A stretch of 64,000 nt of DNA from Gallaecimonas sp. GXIMD4217 (lineage in GTDB: Bacteria; Pseudomonadota; Gammaproteobacteria; Enterobacterales; Gallaecimonadaceae), in NCBI RefSeq assembly GCF_038087665.1, contig NZ_CP149925.1, forward strand, positions 186,001 to 250,000, read 5' to 3'. Position numbers and translations under genes: made by a program. The notes below the pieces were generated by a model. It saw nothing but the letters and a program-made list of their open reading frames with translations. It ran no database searches and had not been told where the DNA came from. Positions 1 through 9,177 of this stretch are shown here, one piece after another. Each line of letters begins with the position of its first letter. Position 1 is the stretch's first letter.

Positions 1-228
1 GCCTTTGCCCTGGGGCCTGCCACCAGCTATGCCCTGGCCCCCTTCGGCGAGGAGGCCGGGGTGGCGTCGGCCATGCTGATGTTCGTGCAGATGGCCGGCG
101 CTTCGGTGATCGGCCTGGTGGTGCTGGCCCTGCCCCAGGCCCCACAGCCGGCCTTGGCCGGGGCCATGGTGCTGGCAGCCCTGACCAGCCTGCAGGGGGT
201 GGCCAGGGCCAGGCGTCAGCCCAGCTGA
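1..228 (+). CDS. MFS drug-resistance transporter, Bcr/CflA type (3' end only)
   Basis: The window opens inside this gene, so only the last 75 residues are visible. They contain hydrophobic stretches typical of the final membrane helices of a 12-helix major facilitator. The segment PATSYALAPFGEEAGVASAM resembles the helix 10/11 region of Bcr/CflA multidrug exporters, where a proline-rich turn is followed by an acidic 'PF(G)' loop. By family, it would export drugs by proton antiport at the inner membrane. Its stop codon lies within the tail of the convergent mnmH gene, with a 13-bp tail-to-tail overlap. The family call rests on this short piece only. Confidence 0.7.
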   Translation, partial: AFALGPATSYALAPFGEEAGVASAMLMFVQMAGASVIGLVVLALPQAPQPALAGAMVLAALTSLQGVARARRQPS

Positions 229-1307
229 GCGCGGATCTGTTGGGCCAGGCCGTGGTGATCGCCCCTGGCCCGGATCAGGTGGGCCTTCTTGTCCAGCTGG
301 TAGTGGTACATGGGGTCGTAGTAGTCCCTGAGCAGGATGCGGATCCATTCCCGGTGACCATCCCGGTCGCCGCCCTGCTGGGCGGCCAGGGCCTCCTCCA
401 GCAGGCCGTTTAGCTGCTGGAAACGCTGGTCGCCCAGGCGCTTGCGGATCCGCCCCATGCTGGCGCGCAGGGTCTCGGCAAAGTGCTCGAAGCCCGCTTC
501 TTCCCCCAGCGATGCCTGGCTCTCGGCCAGGTTGTCGAGGATGTAGTCCTTCTCGATGCGGGCCACCCTGGCCTCGAACTCCTCTTCCAGCACGAACAGC
601 GGCGCCTCCCGCATGGCCTCGAACAGGCTCAGCGGCAGGGCTACGGAGCCTATTAGCCGGGATTCGTCCTCCAGCAGCAGCGGCGCTATGCCCGCCCGCT
701 GCTGTTCCAGCAGGGCCACCGCCAGGCGGTTCTCGAAGTCGATGGGGCTGGGCTGGGCCCTGAGGCGGCGCCCGAAGGCGGAGCCGCGGTGCTCGGCCAG
801 GCCCTCCAGATCCACGGCCTCGGCGAATTGCTGGATGAACTCTGTCTTGCCCGAGCCCGTGGTGCCGGCCACCACGTGGATGGGGCGGCGGGCGGCGCGG
901 TCGTTCACCTCGATGAGGTGGCTGCGCAGGGCCTTGTAGCCGCCCTGCACATAGGGCATCTCGACGCCGGCCTCGGCCAGCCAGCGCTGCACTATCTGGG
1001 AGCGCATGCCGCCGCGGAAGCAGTACAGCACCGCATCCGGATGGGCCCTGGCGAAATCCAGCCAGGACTGCACCCGCTCTTCCTTTACCTGGCCGCCGAC
1101 CAGCTCATGGCCAAGTTCGATGGCCGCCTGCTGGCCCTGCTGCTTGTAGCAGGTGCCCACCTGCTCCCTTTCCCTGTCGTTCATCAGCGGCCTGTTGTGG
1201 GCACAGGGGAAGGCGCCCTTGGCGAATTCCACCGGGGCGCGCACGTCCATCAGCGGCCGGTTTTCCAGGAACAGGGCGTCGAACTGGCTCTGGGGCAGGG
1301 TGTTCAT
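216..1307 (-). CDS. mnmH: tRNA 2-selenouridine synthase
   Basis: MnmH (SelU/YbbB) replaces sulfur by selenium in 2-thiouridine at the wobble position of some tRNAs, using selenophosphate. The 363-residue product matches the family length. It begins with a rhodanese domain whose catalytic loop CFRGGMRSQ places the active cysteine at Cys96, followed by a P-loop GTTGSGKT at residues 148-155. The ATG overlaps the selD stop by four bases (ATGA), so the two genes are translationally coupled. The selenophosphate producer and its user therefore sit together. The 3' end overlaps the convergent transporter gene by 13 bp. Confidence 0.95.
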   Translation of the reverse strand: MNTLPQSQFDALFLENRPLMDVRAPVEFAKGAFPCAHNRPLMNDREREQVGTCYKQQGQQAAIELGHELVGGQVKEERVQSWLDFARAHPDAVLYCFRGGMRSQIVQRWLAEAGVEMPYVQGGYKALRSHLIEVNDRAARRPIHVVAGTTGSGKTEFIQQFAEAVDLEGLAEHRGSAFGRRLRAQPSPIDFENRLAVALLEQQRAGIAPLLLEDESRLIGSVALPLSLFEAMREAPLFVLEEEFEARVARIEKDYILDNLAESQASLGEEAGFEHFAETLRASMGRIRKRLGDQRFQQLNGLLEEALAAQQGGDRDGHREWIRILLRDYYDPMYHYQLDKKAHLIRARGDHHGLAQQIRAQLG

Positions 1308-2335
1308 GCCAGGCGCACCAGCTGGCCGTCGTGGTCGGCGAACTCGCCGATGTGGTGGAGCCGGTGGCCATGCTCTGTGGCCAGGGCCAGCAGCGCCTGT
1401 TCCTGCTCCGGGGCCACCGCCATCAGCAGGCCGCCGGAGGTCTGGGGGTCGCACAGCAGCAGCCGCGCCTCGTCGGTCAGTTCCGGCAGCTTGTGGCCAT
1501 AGGCCTCGAAGTTGCGATGGCTGCCGCCCGGCACGGCGCCGGCGGCCAGGTAGTGATGGACGCCCTCCAGCACCGGCACCGCCGTCAGGTTCAGGCGGGC
1601 GGTCAGCCGGCTGCCTTCGGCCATTTCCAGCAGGTGGCCGGCCAGGCCGAAGCCGGTGACATCGGTCATGGCGCTGACGCCGTCCAGTTCGGCCACCAGC
1701 TGGCCGAGGCTGTTGAGCCGGCACATGGTGTCCCGGGCCAGAAAGCGGTGTTGCTCCTCGAGCAGGCCCTTCTTCTCGGCCGTGGTGAGGATGCCGATGC
1801 CCAGCGGCTTGCTGAGGTAGAGGCGGTGGCCGGCCCTGGCGCTGTCGTTGCGCTTGAGGCGGTTGAGGGGTACCCGGCCGGTGACGGCCAGGCCGAAGAT
1901 GGGCTCGGGGGCGTCTATGCTGTGGCCGCCGGCCAGGGGGATGCCGGCCTCCTCGCAGGCCTGGCGGCCGCCGGAAATCACCTGGCCGGCCACCTCCGGG
2001 GGCAGCTGGTTGACCGGCCAGCCCAGGATGGCGATGGCCATCAGCGGCTGGCCGCCCATGGCGTAGATGTCGGAGATGGCGTTGGTGGCGGCGATGCGGC
2101 CGAAGTCCACCGGATCGTCGACGATGGGCATGAAGAAGTCGGTGGTGGAGATGATGCCGGTGCCGTCGCCGAGATCCATGACGGCGGCGTCGTCGCGGGA
2201 GTCGTTGCCCACCACCAGGTCGGGGTGGGACAGGGCGCTGCGGGAGCCGGCCAGTATGGTCTCCAGCACCTTGGGGGAGATCTTGCAGCCGCAGCCGGCG
2301 CCGTGGCTGTATTGGGTCAAGCGAATGTCTGCCAT
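1304..2335 (-). CDS. selD: Selenophosphate synthase (selenide, water dikinase)
   Basis: SelD makes selenophosphate from selenide and ATP. The protein (343 aa) is close to E. coli SelD throughout. The N-terminal active-site stretch [12 protein letters not shown] is present, with Cys15 and Cys17 aligning to E. coli Cys17 and Cys19 and the following lysine conserved. The catalytic residue is therefore a cysteine, not a selenocysteine. The AIRS-family nucleotide motifs [30 protein letters not shown] and [12 protein letters not shown] follow in order. A longer open frame extends upstream, but the ATG at 2335 gives the family N-terminus. It is first in a selD-mnmH operon; no selA or selB is visible here. 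Confidence 0.96.
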   Translation of the reverse strand: MADIRLTQYSHGAGCGCKISPKVLETILAGSRSALSHPDLVVGNDSRDDAAVMDLGDGTGIISTTDFFMPIVDDPVDFGRIAATNAISDIYAMGGQPLMAIAILGWPVNQLPPEVAGQVISGGRQACEEAGIPLAGGHSIDAPEPIFGLAVTGRVPLNRLKRNDSARAGHRLYLSKPLGIGILTTAEKKGLLEEQHRFLARDTMCRLNSLGQLVAELDGVSAMTDVTGFGLAGHLLEMAEGSRLTARLNLTAVPVLEGVHHYLAAGAVPGGSHRNFEAYGHKLPELTDEARLLLCDPQTSGGLLMAVAPEQEQALLALATEHGHRLHHIGEFADHDGQLVRLA

Positions 2336-2385
2336 GGATCTGTCCGTTAAGCCGTGATGGCGCCCATGATAGCCAGTCAGGCCGG

Positions 2386-3516
2386 TCAGGGGTACTGGAT
2401 CTCGACCCAGACCAGGCGATGATCCGAGGAGGCACCCTTGCCCTGGTCGCCGTCCTGCTCCACCAGGTGGCGCTGGGTGTTGCCGGGTTTGGGCCAGTAG
2501 ACGCCGCTGGCCGTGACCTCGAGGTTCGCCGAGGGCAGTACATAATCCAGGCGCAGCGGATAGATGTGGGTCCAGTGGCCTTTCGGGCCCTGGTGATCCC
2601 TGTCGGCGGCAAAGGCGCTGGCCCCCAGTGAGGCCGGCACCCAACGGCCGCTGGCCGCCTCGGTGTTGAGCCTGGGATGGGCCAGCAGGGCGCGGATGGC
2701 GTCCTTGAGGCCGTCGCCGTCATGGGGATCGGCATTGAGATCCCCCAGCAGCACGAAGCTGGCGTCCCCGGCCAGGCCGCCGCGCTGGCCCTGGTCGTCC
2801 ACCAGGTAGTCGGCGCCGTCTATGTAGTCGCAAAAGAGGCGGATCTCGTCGTGGTTGCGGCGGGCGTTGCGCCGCTCCGGGCCGTCGAACACCGGCGGGG
2901 TGGGGTGCAGGGCCAACAGGTGCAGCACCCGGCCACCGGGCAGCAGCACCGGCAGATCCAGGTGGTTCTTGGAGGACAGCCGCAGCACCGCCAGGGCCTC
3001 TGGCGAATAGAAATCGCCCCTGCCCGAGCCCGGCTCGGCGTCCGGCAGCAGGGCGCCCGGCATGTTTCGCCACAGGAAATGCTGGAAGCTGCGCCGCCGC
3101 TCCAGCAGCAGCGGGTAACGGGACAGCACCGCCATGGCGTACTGGCCGTGGTAGTGGCCAAAGCCCTGGGCGTCGCCGGGCAGGCTCAGCTTGCCGTCGC
3201 CGTCCAGATCGATGCCGGCGGCCAGGCCGGTGTTGCTGGGCACCAGGTAGCGGTAGGGGTAGTGGATGGGCGCGGCGTCGCCATGGGGGTGGTCCAGGAA
3301 GTGCTCCTGGAAGGCCGTCAGGCCGGAATGCTCGGCGCCGCTGCCGTCGTGGTCGAATTCGGTGAGCAGCACCATGTCGGGCCTGGTGCGCTGCAGGATC
3401 TCCGCCACCCTGTGGGCCTGGGGGGACTGGCCGGCCAGCAGTTCGGTGGCCAGTTGCCCTGGACCCTCATGGTCAAAGGCAATATTGAAGGTGGCGATGC
3501 GGATGGACTGGCTCAA
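2386..3516 (-). CDS. Endonuclease/exonuclease/phosphatase-family protein
   Basis: The 376-residue protein has the layout of the Mg-dependent EEP (exonuclease III/DNase I-like) superfamily: N-terminal [10 protein letters not shown] (Asn11), the metal-binding glutamate in LLTEFDHD (Glu53), [13 protein letters not shown] in the second half and the C-terminal [11 protein letters not shown]. All key catalytic motifs are present, so it should be active as a phosphodiesterase or phosphatase. The substrate cannot be read from the sequence. I see no clear signal peptide. It lies between the desaturase terminator and selD on the same strand, 50 bp from the selD start, and could be co-transcribed with selD-mnmH. 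Confidence 0.85.
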   Translation of the reverse strand: MSQSIRIATFNIAFDHEGPGQLATELLAGQSPQAHRVAEILQRTRPDMVLLTEFDHDGSGAEHSGLTAFQEHFLDHPHGDAAPIHYPYRYLVPSNTGLAAGIDLDGDGKLSLPGDAQGFGHYHGQYAMAVLSRYPLLLERRRSFQHFLWRNMPGALLPDAEPGSGRGDFYSPEALAVLRLSSKNHLDLPVLLPGGRVLHLLALHPTPPVFDGPERRNARRNHDEIRLFCDYIDGADYLVDDQGQRGGLAGDASFVLLGDLNADPHDGDGLKDAIRALLAHPRLNTEAASGRWVPASLGASAFAADRDHQGPKGHWTHIYPLRLDYVLPSANLEVTASGVYWPKPGNTQRHLVEQDGDQGKGASSDHRLVWVEIQYP

Positions 3517-3576
3517 GGTGTCGGCTGCTGCTGGTGGCTCACCCGGCCATGTTCGCCTTTTTGGCGCCGGGATACA

Positions 3577-3602
3577 AAAAGGGCCGCATGGTGCGGCCCT
3601 TC
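3577..3602 (-). terminator. Intrinsic terminator after the desaturase gene
   Basis: On the minus strand, a GGGCCGCA/TGCGGCCC stem with a three-base loop is followed by TTTTTG. It lies just beyond the desaturase stop, between it and the EEP-family gene. Confidence 0.8.
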
Positions 3603-3604
3603 CT

Positions 3605-4711
3605 TCATGCCAGTTGCAGCCTGAGCTGCTGCCAGTGGCTGAGCTGCTGGCGCAGGCTGGCCTTGAGCTCGTCCAGCTGCTCGCGCAGGGCCAGGGCCTC
3701 CACGTCTTTTTTCAGCTTGGCCTGTTTCATCTGCAGCCAGCGCTTGCGCAGCTGGTAGTAGGACTGGGCGGCGGCCACCAGCTCCTCGTAGCGGTGCTGC
3801 AGCTCCTTGAGGCAGGCACCGGCCGGGGCCTTGGCCTGGCTTTCCTCCAGCTGGCGGGTCAGCTTGGCCTTGAGGATCAGCTCCTCTGGGGTACGGCGCA
3901 GCTGGCTGGTCAGGCCCAGGGCATGGGCACCGCGGATCAGCCACTTAGTGGGATCGAACTGGTACCAACGGATGCCGTTGCGGTAGTCGTTCTCGAAGGT
4001 GTGGTGGAAGTTGTGGTAGCCCTCGCCGAAGGTCAGGAAGGCAAGGATGCCGTTGTCCTTGGCGCTGTGCTTGTCGGTATAGGTGCGCTTGCCCCAGATG
4101 TGGGCCAGGGAGTTGATGAAGAAGGTGGTGTGGTGGGTCAGCACGATGCGCATGAAGCCCACCAGCAGCACGGCGCCGATGACGTCACCCAGGGCCAGGC
4201 CGATGGCCAGGGGCAGGACCAGGTTCATCACCAGGGCCAGCAGCAGGTAGTGCCTGTGCTGGAAGACCACGATCGGATCCTTCTGCAGGTCGCGGACGTT
4301 GGAGTAGTCGTCGTAACGCTCGGCCTGGTATTCGCGCAGCATCCAGCCGATATGGGAATACCAGAAGCCGCGGCCGGCGGAATAGGGGTCGATGTCGTTG
4401 TTGTCCACATGGCGGTGGTGAACCCTGTGGTCGGAAGACCAGTGCAGTATGGAGTTCTGAATGGCCAGGGCGCCGCCCAGGGCGAACAGCCAGCGCAGGG
4501 CCGGATGGGCCTGGTAGGTCTTGTGGGACCAGAGGCGGTGGTAACCGGCGGTGATGGACATGCCGGCGTAACCGAACACCAGGGCGAAGGCCACCAGCAG
4601 GCCGGTGGAGAAACCATGGCTCAGGGCCCAGTAGGGCACGCCAATGGCCGCCACCAGGAAGGTGACCAGGAAAAACAGGGTGTTGACCCAGAGGATCGCG
4701 GGCTTTTTCAT
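3605..4711 (-). CDS. Acyl-CoA/acyl-lipid fatty acid desaturase (delta-9 type)
   Basis: This is a membrane di-iron desaturase that inserts a double bond into fatty acyl chains aerobically. The three histidine boxes are present: HRLWSH (58-63), HRVHHRH (95-101) and HNFHH (233-237), plus the extra His204 in the NSLAH segment. Two paired hydrophobic regions (about 8-50 and 150-195) fit four membrane helices. The last 90 residues form a charged, probably coiled-coil tail not needed for the core fold. The gene diverges from fabR, and an 18-bp FabR-like palindrome lies 17 bp upstream of its start, so FabR probably represses it when unsaturated acyl groups are plentiful. Confidence 0.93.
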   Translation of the reverse strand: MKKPAILWVNTLFFLVTFLVAAIGVPYWALSHGFSTGLLVAFALVFGYAGMSITAGYHRLWSHKTYQAHPALRWLFALGGALAIQNSILHWSSDHRVHHRHVDNNDIDPYSAGRGFWYSHIGWMLREYQAERYDDYSNVRDLQKDPIVVFQHRHYLLLALVMNLVLPLAIGLALGDVIGAVLLVGFMRIVLTHHTTFFINSLAHIWGKRTYTDKHSAKDNGILAFLTFGEGYHNFHHTFENDYRNGIRWYQFDPTKWLIRGAHALGLTSQLRRTPEELILKAKLTRQLEESQAKAPAGACLKELQHRYEELVAAAQSYYQLRKRWLQMKQAKLKKDVEALALREQLDELKASLRQQLSHWQQLRLQLA

Positions 4712-4727
4712 TCAGGACTCGCATTAC

Positions 4728-4745
4728 GGCGTACAAGTGTGCGCT
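4728..4745. promoter_or_regulatory. FabR-type operator upstream of the desaturase
   Basis: The site reads GGCGTACAAGTGTGCGCT. It matches the form of the E. coli FabR operator (AGCGTACACGTGTTCGCT) at most positions and is nearly palindromic. It lies in the 189-bp gap between the divergent desaturase and fabR genes, much closer to the desaturase start, where a bound repressor would block its promoter. The comparison uses the E. coli consensus as I know it. Confidence 0.75.
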
Positions 4746-4900
4746 CATTTAAGGGCGGGGCTCAGCCCCTGTCAATGGCATCGCCCTATTTCTGTGATCC
4801 GGGCGGCCAGGGAGTGAACAGCTGTACCGGGACAGCGGGTCCGCACAAGGGCGGCGATTCGGAGTATCATAAAAGGCAAGCAGAACAACCGGATGGAGCA

Positions 4901-5533
4901 ATGGGTCCGAGAGCACAGCAGAAGTTTCGCACCAGAAGGGCCATCATAGATGCCGCCCTCAGCCAGCTCAGCGCCGACACCAGCTTTTCCAACCTGTCGC
5001 TGCGGGAAGTGACCCGGGAGGCGGGCCTGGCGCCCACCTCCTTCTATCGCCATTTCAAGGACATGGACGAGCTTGGCCTGACCCTGGTGGACGAGGCCGG
5101 CCTGACCCTGCGCCAGCTGATGCGCCAGGCGCGCCAGCGCATCGCCACGGGGGGCGGGGTGATCCGCACCTCGGTGGAGACCTTCATGGAATTCGTGGCC
5201 AACAACGGCAACGTGTTCCGGCTGCTGCTCAGGGAGCGCTCCGGCACCTCGCCGGCCTTTCGCCAGGCGGTCAACCGGGAGATCCAGCACTTCATCGCCG
5301 AACTGACTGACTATCTGCGCGAGACCGGCGACTATGATGCCAACGAGGCCTGGATCCAGTCCGAGGCCATGGTGACCCTGGTTTTTTCGGCCGGCGCCAA
5401 CGCCCTGGACATGACCAAGGGCGCCCGCCAGGAGCTGGCGGAAAGGGTCATGGTGCAGCTGAAACTGATCGCCAGGGGCGCACAGAGCCTGAAACGGGAA
5501 AAGGGAGACAAGGCGGATGCTCAAGAAGAATGA
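4901..5533 (+). CDS. fabR: TetR-family repressor of unsaturated fatty acid synthesis
   Basis: FabR senses the ratio of unsaturated to saturated acyl thioesters and represses unsaturated fatty acid genes (fabA/fabB in E. coli). The 210-residue protein follows E. coli FabR closely: N-terminal [13 protein letters not shown], a TetR helix-turn-helix at about 22-60 ending [11 protein letters not shown], and the conserved [19 protein letters not shown] and [15 protein letters not shown] segments of the ligand-binding part. The frame is open far upstream, but the ATG at 4901 follows a GGAG ribosome site and matches the family start. It overlaps yijD by 17 bp, as an operon, and faces away from the desaturase. 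Confidence 0.96.
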   Translation: MGPRAQQKFRTRRAIIDAALSQLSADTSFSNLSLREVTREAGLAPTSFYRHFKDMDELGLTLVDEAGLTLRQLMRQARQRIATGGGVIRTSVETFMEFVANNGNVFRLLLRERSGTSPAFRQAVNREIQHFIAELTDYLRETGDYDANEAWIQSEAMVTLVFSAGANALDMTKGARQELAERVMVQLKLIARGAQSLKREKGDKADAQEE

Positions 5534-5879
5534 CAAGTGGACCCTGGCCCTCACCGCGTTGATCGGCCTGTCCGCCAACGCCAGCCTGGCCACCCTCACC
5601 AATGCCCTGGTGCCGTTCAGCATCTTCCCGCTGCTGGTGCTGGTACTGGCCATCCGCGAGCTGCGCCGGCATCTGGACAGCGCCCCCCTGACCGACGAGA
5701 GCCGCCTGGCCAGCCTGGCCAGCTTCCTGCTGGGGGCCCTGTCCTATTCGGTGATGCTGCGGGTGCAATACCCCGAGCTGGGGGACGTGTTCTTGCCGCT
5801 GATGTGCATACTGCCGCTGGTGTTGTGGCTGATGTACAAGCTGGGCTTTTTCAGCTCCTCGGCCGAGGATGGCCAGTAG
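5517..5879 (+). CDS. yijD: YijD family (DUF1422) inner-membrane protein
   Basis: A 120-residue protein with four predicted membrane helices (about 8-30, 33-46, 66-85, 92-111). It shares with E. coli YijD the pattern 'VPFSxFPLLxLVL' and '[12 protein letters not shown]'. The biochemical role is unknown. It is the standard partner of fabR in gammaproteobacteria, and here its start lies inside the fabR reading frame, which indicates coupled translation. It ends 6 bp before a bidirectional terminator shared with yqiK. Confidence 0.9.
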   Translation: MLKKNDKWTLALTALIGLSANASLATLTNALVPFSIFPLLVLVLAIRELRRHLDSAPLTDESRLASLASFLLGALSYSVMLRVQYPELGDVFLPLMCILPLVLWLMYKLGFFSSSAEDGQ

Positions 5880-5884
5880 GAACA

Positions 5885-5915
5885 AAGAAGGCGGCCATCA
5901 GGCCGCCTTTCTTTT
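5885..5915. terminator. Bidirectional terminator between yijD and yqiK
   Basis: A GGCGGCC-ATCA-GGCCGCC stem is flanked by A-rich and T-rich tracts on either side. It can stop transcription from both the fabR-yijD and the yqiJ-yqiK operons, which converge here. Confidence 0.85.
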
Positions 5916-7595
5916 TCAGGGGTTGAGCTTGTCGAGGCGGGTGATGCCGTCCTTGAGGCCGATCTCCTCCAGCAGGGCGTCCACCAGCGGCGCCTGGCTG
6001 CGGTAACGCAGGGCCGCGTCCGCCACCGAGTCGGCGACATTGCCGCTGCCTTCCTTGCGGCCCTCGCCACCGACCAGGCCGGGGGCGCTGAAGCCGTCCA
6101 TCTGCACGATCTTGATGCCGTCGATGTTCTCCATGGGCTTGACGGATTCGCGGATGATGTCCGGCAGGTACTTGTAGAGGGCCATCTTCAGCTGCATTTC
6201 CACCTGCTCGCTGGACAGGGTGTTGTCCGCTTCGTGCAGGGCGCGCTTACCGGCCGCTTCCACTTCGTAGCTCTTGGCCTTGGCCTCGGCGCGGGTCTTC
6301 TCGGCCTGGGCTTCGGCCTGGGCCTGGATCTCGGCCTGCTCGGCCTGGGCCTTGGCCTCGGTCAGCAGCGCCTGGGCGCGGTCCTCGGCGGCGGCCTTCT
6401 CGGTCTCGGCGGCGACGCGGATCTTCACCGCATCCATCTCGGCGGCCTTGCTGGCCTCGATGATTTCGATCTGCTTGTCACGCTCGGCGACGGCGGTTTC
6501 CTGGACGGTGCGGACCTTTTCCTGGGCTGCCACGGACTTGGCCTCGGCCTCGGAGGCCTGGGCGCGGGCGGCGGACTCCTCCTCGGATTTGCGGGCCAGG
6601 GCGATGGCCTTCTCCTGCTCGGCCAGCTCCAGCTCCCGGCGACGCACCACCTCGGCTTCCTCCAGCTGGCGGCGCTTCTCGATCTCGCGGGCCTCGACCT
6701 CGCGCTCCTTGGCAATACGGGCTTCCTCGATGGCGCGCTCCGCCTCTATGGTGGCCAGCTCCGCCTCGCGGTTCTTGGATGCCCGCTCCTTGGCCAGCTC
6801 GGTGCTCTGTTCGGCGCGGCGCAGTTCTACTTCCTTTTCCTGCTGCAGGTGGGCGTATTCGCTTTCCCGCTTGATTTGCAGTGAGCGCTGCTCGGTCTCC
6901 AGGTTGCGCTCCTGGATCTGCACCTCGGTCTCGCGCTCGATGTCGTTGCGCTGCTTGCGGCGGGACTCGGTGATCTTGGTGAGCTGGGTCAGACCCTCGG
7001 CGTCGAAGGCGTTGTCGACCCGGAAATACTTGGGATCGGTCTGGTCCAGGCCGGTCAGGGACACGGACTCCAGCTCCAGGCCGTTCTTTTCCAGGTCGAC
7101 GCGGACGTTGTTCTGCACCCGCTGCACGAAGTCGGAGCGCTTCTCGTGCAGCTCTTCCATGGCCATTTCCGCGGCCACGGCCCGCAGCACGTCGACGAAC
7201 TTGCCTTCGATCAGCGACTTGAGGCTGTCCACCTCCAGGGTCCTGTTACCCAGGGTCTGGGCGGCAACGCTGATGGCTTCCACGGTCGGGGCCACCCGCA
7301 CGTAGAACTCGGCGGTCACGTCCACCCGCATGCGGTCGCGGGTGATCAGGGCCGCCTCGTTGGCGCGGCGCACTTCCAGGCGCAGGGTGTTCATGTTGAC
7401 TTCGATCACCTCCTGCAGCACCGGCAGCACCAGGGTGCCGCCGTCCTTGACCACCTTTTCGCCGCCCATGCCGGTGCGCACGAAGGCCACTTCCTTGGAG
7501 GCGCGGTGATAGAGCTTGGCGAAGATGAGGCCGATGAACAGCAGGCCGGCGACCACGGCGCCGGATACCGTCAGGATAAAGGTCATGTTTTCCAT
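5916..7595 (-). CDS. yqiK: Flotillin-like membrane scaffold protein YqiK
   Basis: A 559-residue flotillin homologue. It has one N-terminal membrane helix (about 5-27) followed by a Band-7/SPFH domain (about 30-200). A very long Glu/Ala/Lys-rich coiled coil (about 210-470) leads to a conserved C-terminal domain with YLPDIIRESVKPMENIDGIKI. Flotillins oligomerise at the inner-membrane face and organise lipid microdomains; that role is inferred from the family. The gene follows yqiJ with a 15-bp gap, the same order as the E. coli yqiJK pair. YqiJ-like proteins are the usual NfeD-type partners of flotillins. Confidence 0.93.
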   Translation of the reverse strand: MENMTFILTVSGAVVAGLLFIGLIFAKLYHRASKEVAFVRTGMGGEKVVKDGGTLVLPVLQEVIEVNMNTLRLEVRRANEAALITRDRMRVDVTAEFYVRVAPTVEAISVAAQTLGNRTLEVDSLKSLIEGKFVDVLRAVAAEMAMEELHEKRSDFVQRVQNNVRVDLEKNGLELESVSLTGLDQTDPKYFRVDNAFDAEGLTQLTKITESRRKQRNDIERETEVQIQERNLETEQRSLQIKRESEYAHLQQEKEVELRRAEQSTELAKERASKNREAELATIEAERAIEEARIAKEREVEAREIEKRRQLEEAEVVRRRELELAEQEKAIALARKSEEESAARAQASEAEAKSVAAQEKVRTVQETAVAERDKQIEIIEASKAAEMDAVKIRVAAETEKAAAEDRAQALLTEAKAQAEQAEIQAQAEAQAEKTRAEAKAKSYEVEAAGKRALHEADNTLSSEQVEMQLKMALYKYLPDIIRESVKPMENIDGIKIVQMDGFSAPGLVGGEGRKEGSGNVADSVADAALRYRSQAPLVDALLEEIGLKDGITRLDKLNP

Positions 7596-7610
7596 AGGTC
7601 TTCCTTGTAC

Positions 7611-8231
7611 TTAGCCCGGGAAGGGGCTGATCAGGTAAATGCCGTCTTCCAGGGCAAAGAGCAGGACCTTGTCCCCCGGGTGCAGCGTCAGATCATCATA
7701 GGGCCTGGCCATGACGTAATGTTTATGGCCGTGCGCGTCCACCACCGCCACCTCGGCGGGGCGCTGTTGGCTGGCGACGCCCTGGCTGATTTCGCCGGCC
7801 AGGCCGATCAGGGCGTCCTGGCTGACCGCCGAACTCTCGGTGGTGGGCAGCACCCGCAGCAGGGCCAGGGACAGGCGCCGCTGCAGCGGCAGTGACAGCG
7901 CCAGGGCGGCCAGGGCCGGCCACAGGGCCGGCAACAGGGTGCCCATGAGGCCCAGGGCCAGCCATTGCAGGGTCCAGCCCAGCAGCGCGAAGGTCAGCAG
8001 CCACAGCAGCAGCCAGATCAGGAAAGGCAGGCGGCCGAAACAGAGCCAGGCGAAGGCCTGGCCCACGGGGCCGGGGGCGTCCAGGTCGAGGTCGGGCAGG
8101 CCGTCATCCAGGGCCTCGGCGGCGCTGAGGCCGATCAGCAGGCCCAGCACTTGGATAAGGCCTATGGCCAGGATCAGCGCAAAGGCCAGGGTGAAGGGCA
8201 GGTTGCCGTTGGCCAGAATAAAGTCCCACAT
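7611..8231 (-). CDS. yqiJ: YqiJ family membrane protein (NfeD-like partner of flotillin)
   Basis: The 206-residue protein has hydrophobic segments at about 11-38, 64-90 and 92-113, followed by a soluble C-terminal domain with HYVMARPYDDLTLHPGDKVLLF. That domain fits the OB-fold of NfeD-like proteins (DUF1449). Such proteins act with flotillins at the membrane. It is first in the yqiJ-yqiK operon. The AT-rich 75 bp upstream include a TTGACA (minus strand, 8285-8290), but the distance to the nearest TATAAT-like sequence is too short to call a promoter safely. Confidence 0.87.
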   Translation of the reverse strand: MWDFILANGNLPFTLAFALILAIGLIQVLGLLIGLSAAEALDDGLPDLDLDAPGPVGQAFAWLCFGRLPFLIWLLLWLLTFALLGWTLQWLALGLMGTLLPALWPALAALALSLPLQRRLSLALLRVLPTTESSAVSQDALIGLAGEISQGVASQQRPAEVAVVDAHGHKHYVMARPYDDLTLHPGDKVLLFALEDGIYLISPFPG

Positions 8232-8305
8232 GGCCGCTTTCCTTTTGGTGATGATGCCACCAACTTATTATCCTGGACATAATATGTCAATTTGTTACGG
8301 ACATG

Positions 8306-8329
8306 AAAAAGGCCGGTGATACCGGCCTT
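8306..8329 (-). terminator. Original trmA terminator, now displaced from trmA
   Basis: On the minus strand, AAGGCCGGT-AT-CACCGGCCTT is followed by TTTTT. The same stem is repeated directly downstream of trmA at 10429-10450, but there only three T residues follow. This copy with the full T tract therefore looks like the ancestral trmA terminator, separated from the gene by the inserted element. Confidence 0.75.
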
Positions 8330-8405
8330 GTCGTCACTGGCGTTCCAGCAGCACACCGCATTCCATGTGGTGGCTATAGGGGAACTGGTCGAACAGGGCC
8401 AGGCG
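8308..8405. repeat. 98-bp direct repeat, distal copy (trmA 3' end)
   Basis: These 98 bp are identical to 10429-10526. They hold the terminator stem, the trmA stop codon and the last 23 codons of trmA. Here the trmA tail is orphaned: upstream of it on the coding strand the sequence changes abruptly at 8406. It marks the left end of the inserted element. Confidence 0.95.
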
Positions 8406-8439
8406 GCTGAAAAGCAAATTGCCTATAGTAGAGCCGCAG

Positions 8440-9177
8440 CTATGAAGGGGAGGGCTGTGGCTCTATATCATCATCCGTGAAGGATGGTGAACAACTAAGG
8501 GTATCTGAAGCTTCTTGGGTGGGGTGTTTGCCTTCATGAGTCCAAAGAATGCTCCCAGTCTCAGCTATGAGTGCTCGAATATTGGAGTTGAGGCCTTGTC
8601 GTACATTTGCTTCTTGGGAGTTTTCTCGACCTGAAAAGCAAATGTGCATAGTGCCGTCCCATTTTCCATCAGTTTGGTTCAACGCATATGCTGCCGCACC
8701 GCGTACTCTCTCAAATCCATATGTGTCAATCAGCAACATAACTATCTGTTCAAAGCAGATGAACCGTTCTCGTAGCCTCTCTGTATTCAGCTCCGCAACC
8801 TGAGATGAAGCCAGAGCTCGCAAGAAATTCTTGTCTCCTGTAAGCATGAGGCTTTTAGTTGGGGCATCAATCAAGGCCTGCAGTAACTGTAGTTCTCCGG
8901 GGTCTAACCCTTTGACTCCCTCAGTCGCTAATAGCAGCTCGTCCGATGCAGGGACTTCACATTTTGATACACTGTCTACGAAAGCCAACACTCTCTGAAC
9001 TGCTTCTTCACCTAGGCGTTTCAGCATTCTCTTACGGTTGACCTGATATCTAAGTGTATTCAAAACGTAAATAGCCCCGTGACCCTCTTGAAGGGCCTCG
9101 ACAGCTCCATCAAGCATGTCCATCTGAGCCAATTTGTAGACAATATCGTTATCTAGCAGTAAACCCACAACTAACAA
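8440..9177 (-). CDS. PIN-like domain nuclease, probable toxin or effector
   Basis: The 245-residue protein has acidic motifs in PIN-domain order: LLLDND (Asp9, Asp11), [12 protein letters not shown] (Asp92, Glu95) and [11 protein letters not shown] (Asp115). PIN domains are metal-dependent RNases and are common toxins. The C-terminal 120 residues have no family I recognise. The best-supported start is TTG at 9177, with AGGAG just upstream, overlapping the peptidase gene by 7 bp; a GTG at 9168 is an alternative. The stop lies in an imperfect hairpin (8429-8465) without a T tract. It sits second in a two-gene unit within the trmA-end insertion. A toxin or defence role is inferred from the fold and context. 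Confidence 0.7.
   Translation of the reverse strand: MLVVGLLLDNDIVYKLAQMDMLDGAVEALQEGHGAIYVLNTLRYQVNRKRMLKRLGEEAVQRVLAFVDSVSKCEVPASDELLLATEGVKGLDPGELQLLQALIDAPTKSLMLTGDKNFLRALASSQVAELNTERLRERFICFEQIVMLLIDTYGFERVRGAAAYALNQTDGKWDGTMHICFSGRENSQEANVRQGLNSNIRALIAETGSILWTHEGKHPTQEASDTLSCSPSFTDDDIEPQPSPS

Noticed and set aside
512..3624. Plus-strand open frames over mnmH, selD and the EEP-family gene
   Set aside because: The minus-strand genes have full family motifs; the plus-strand frames give low-complexity products.
8265..8290. Sigma-70 promoter for yqiJ (TTGACA with TAATAA)
   Set aside because: The spacing of 12-14 bp is too short for a normal promoter, so only the motif is mentioned.
8174..8356. 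Small open frame starting in the orphan trmA tail
   Set aside because: It translates the repeat and the terminator out of frame and shows no ribosome site.
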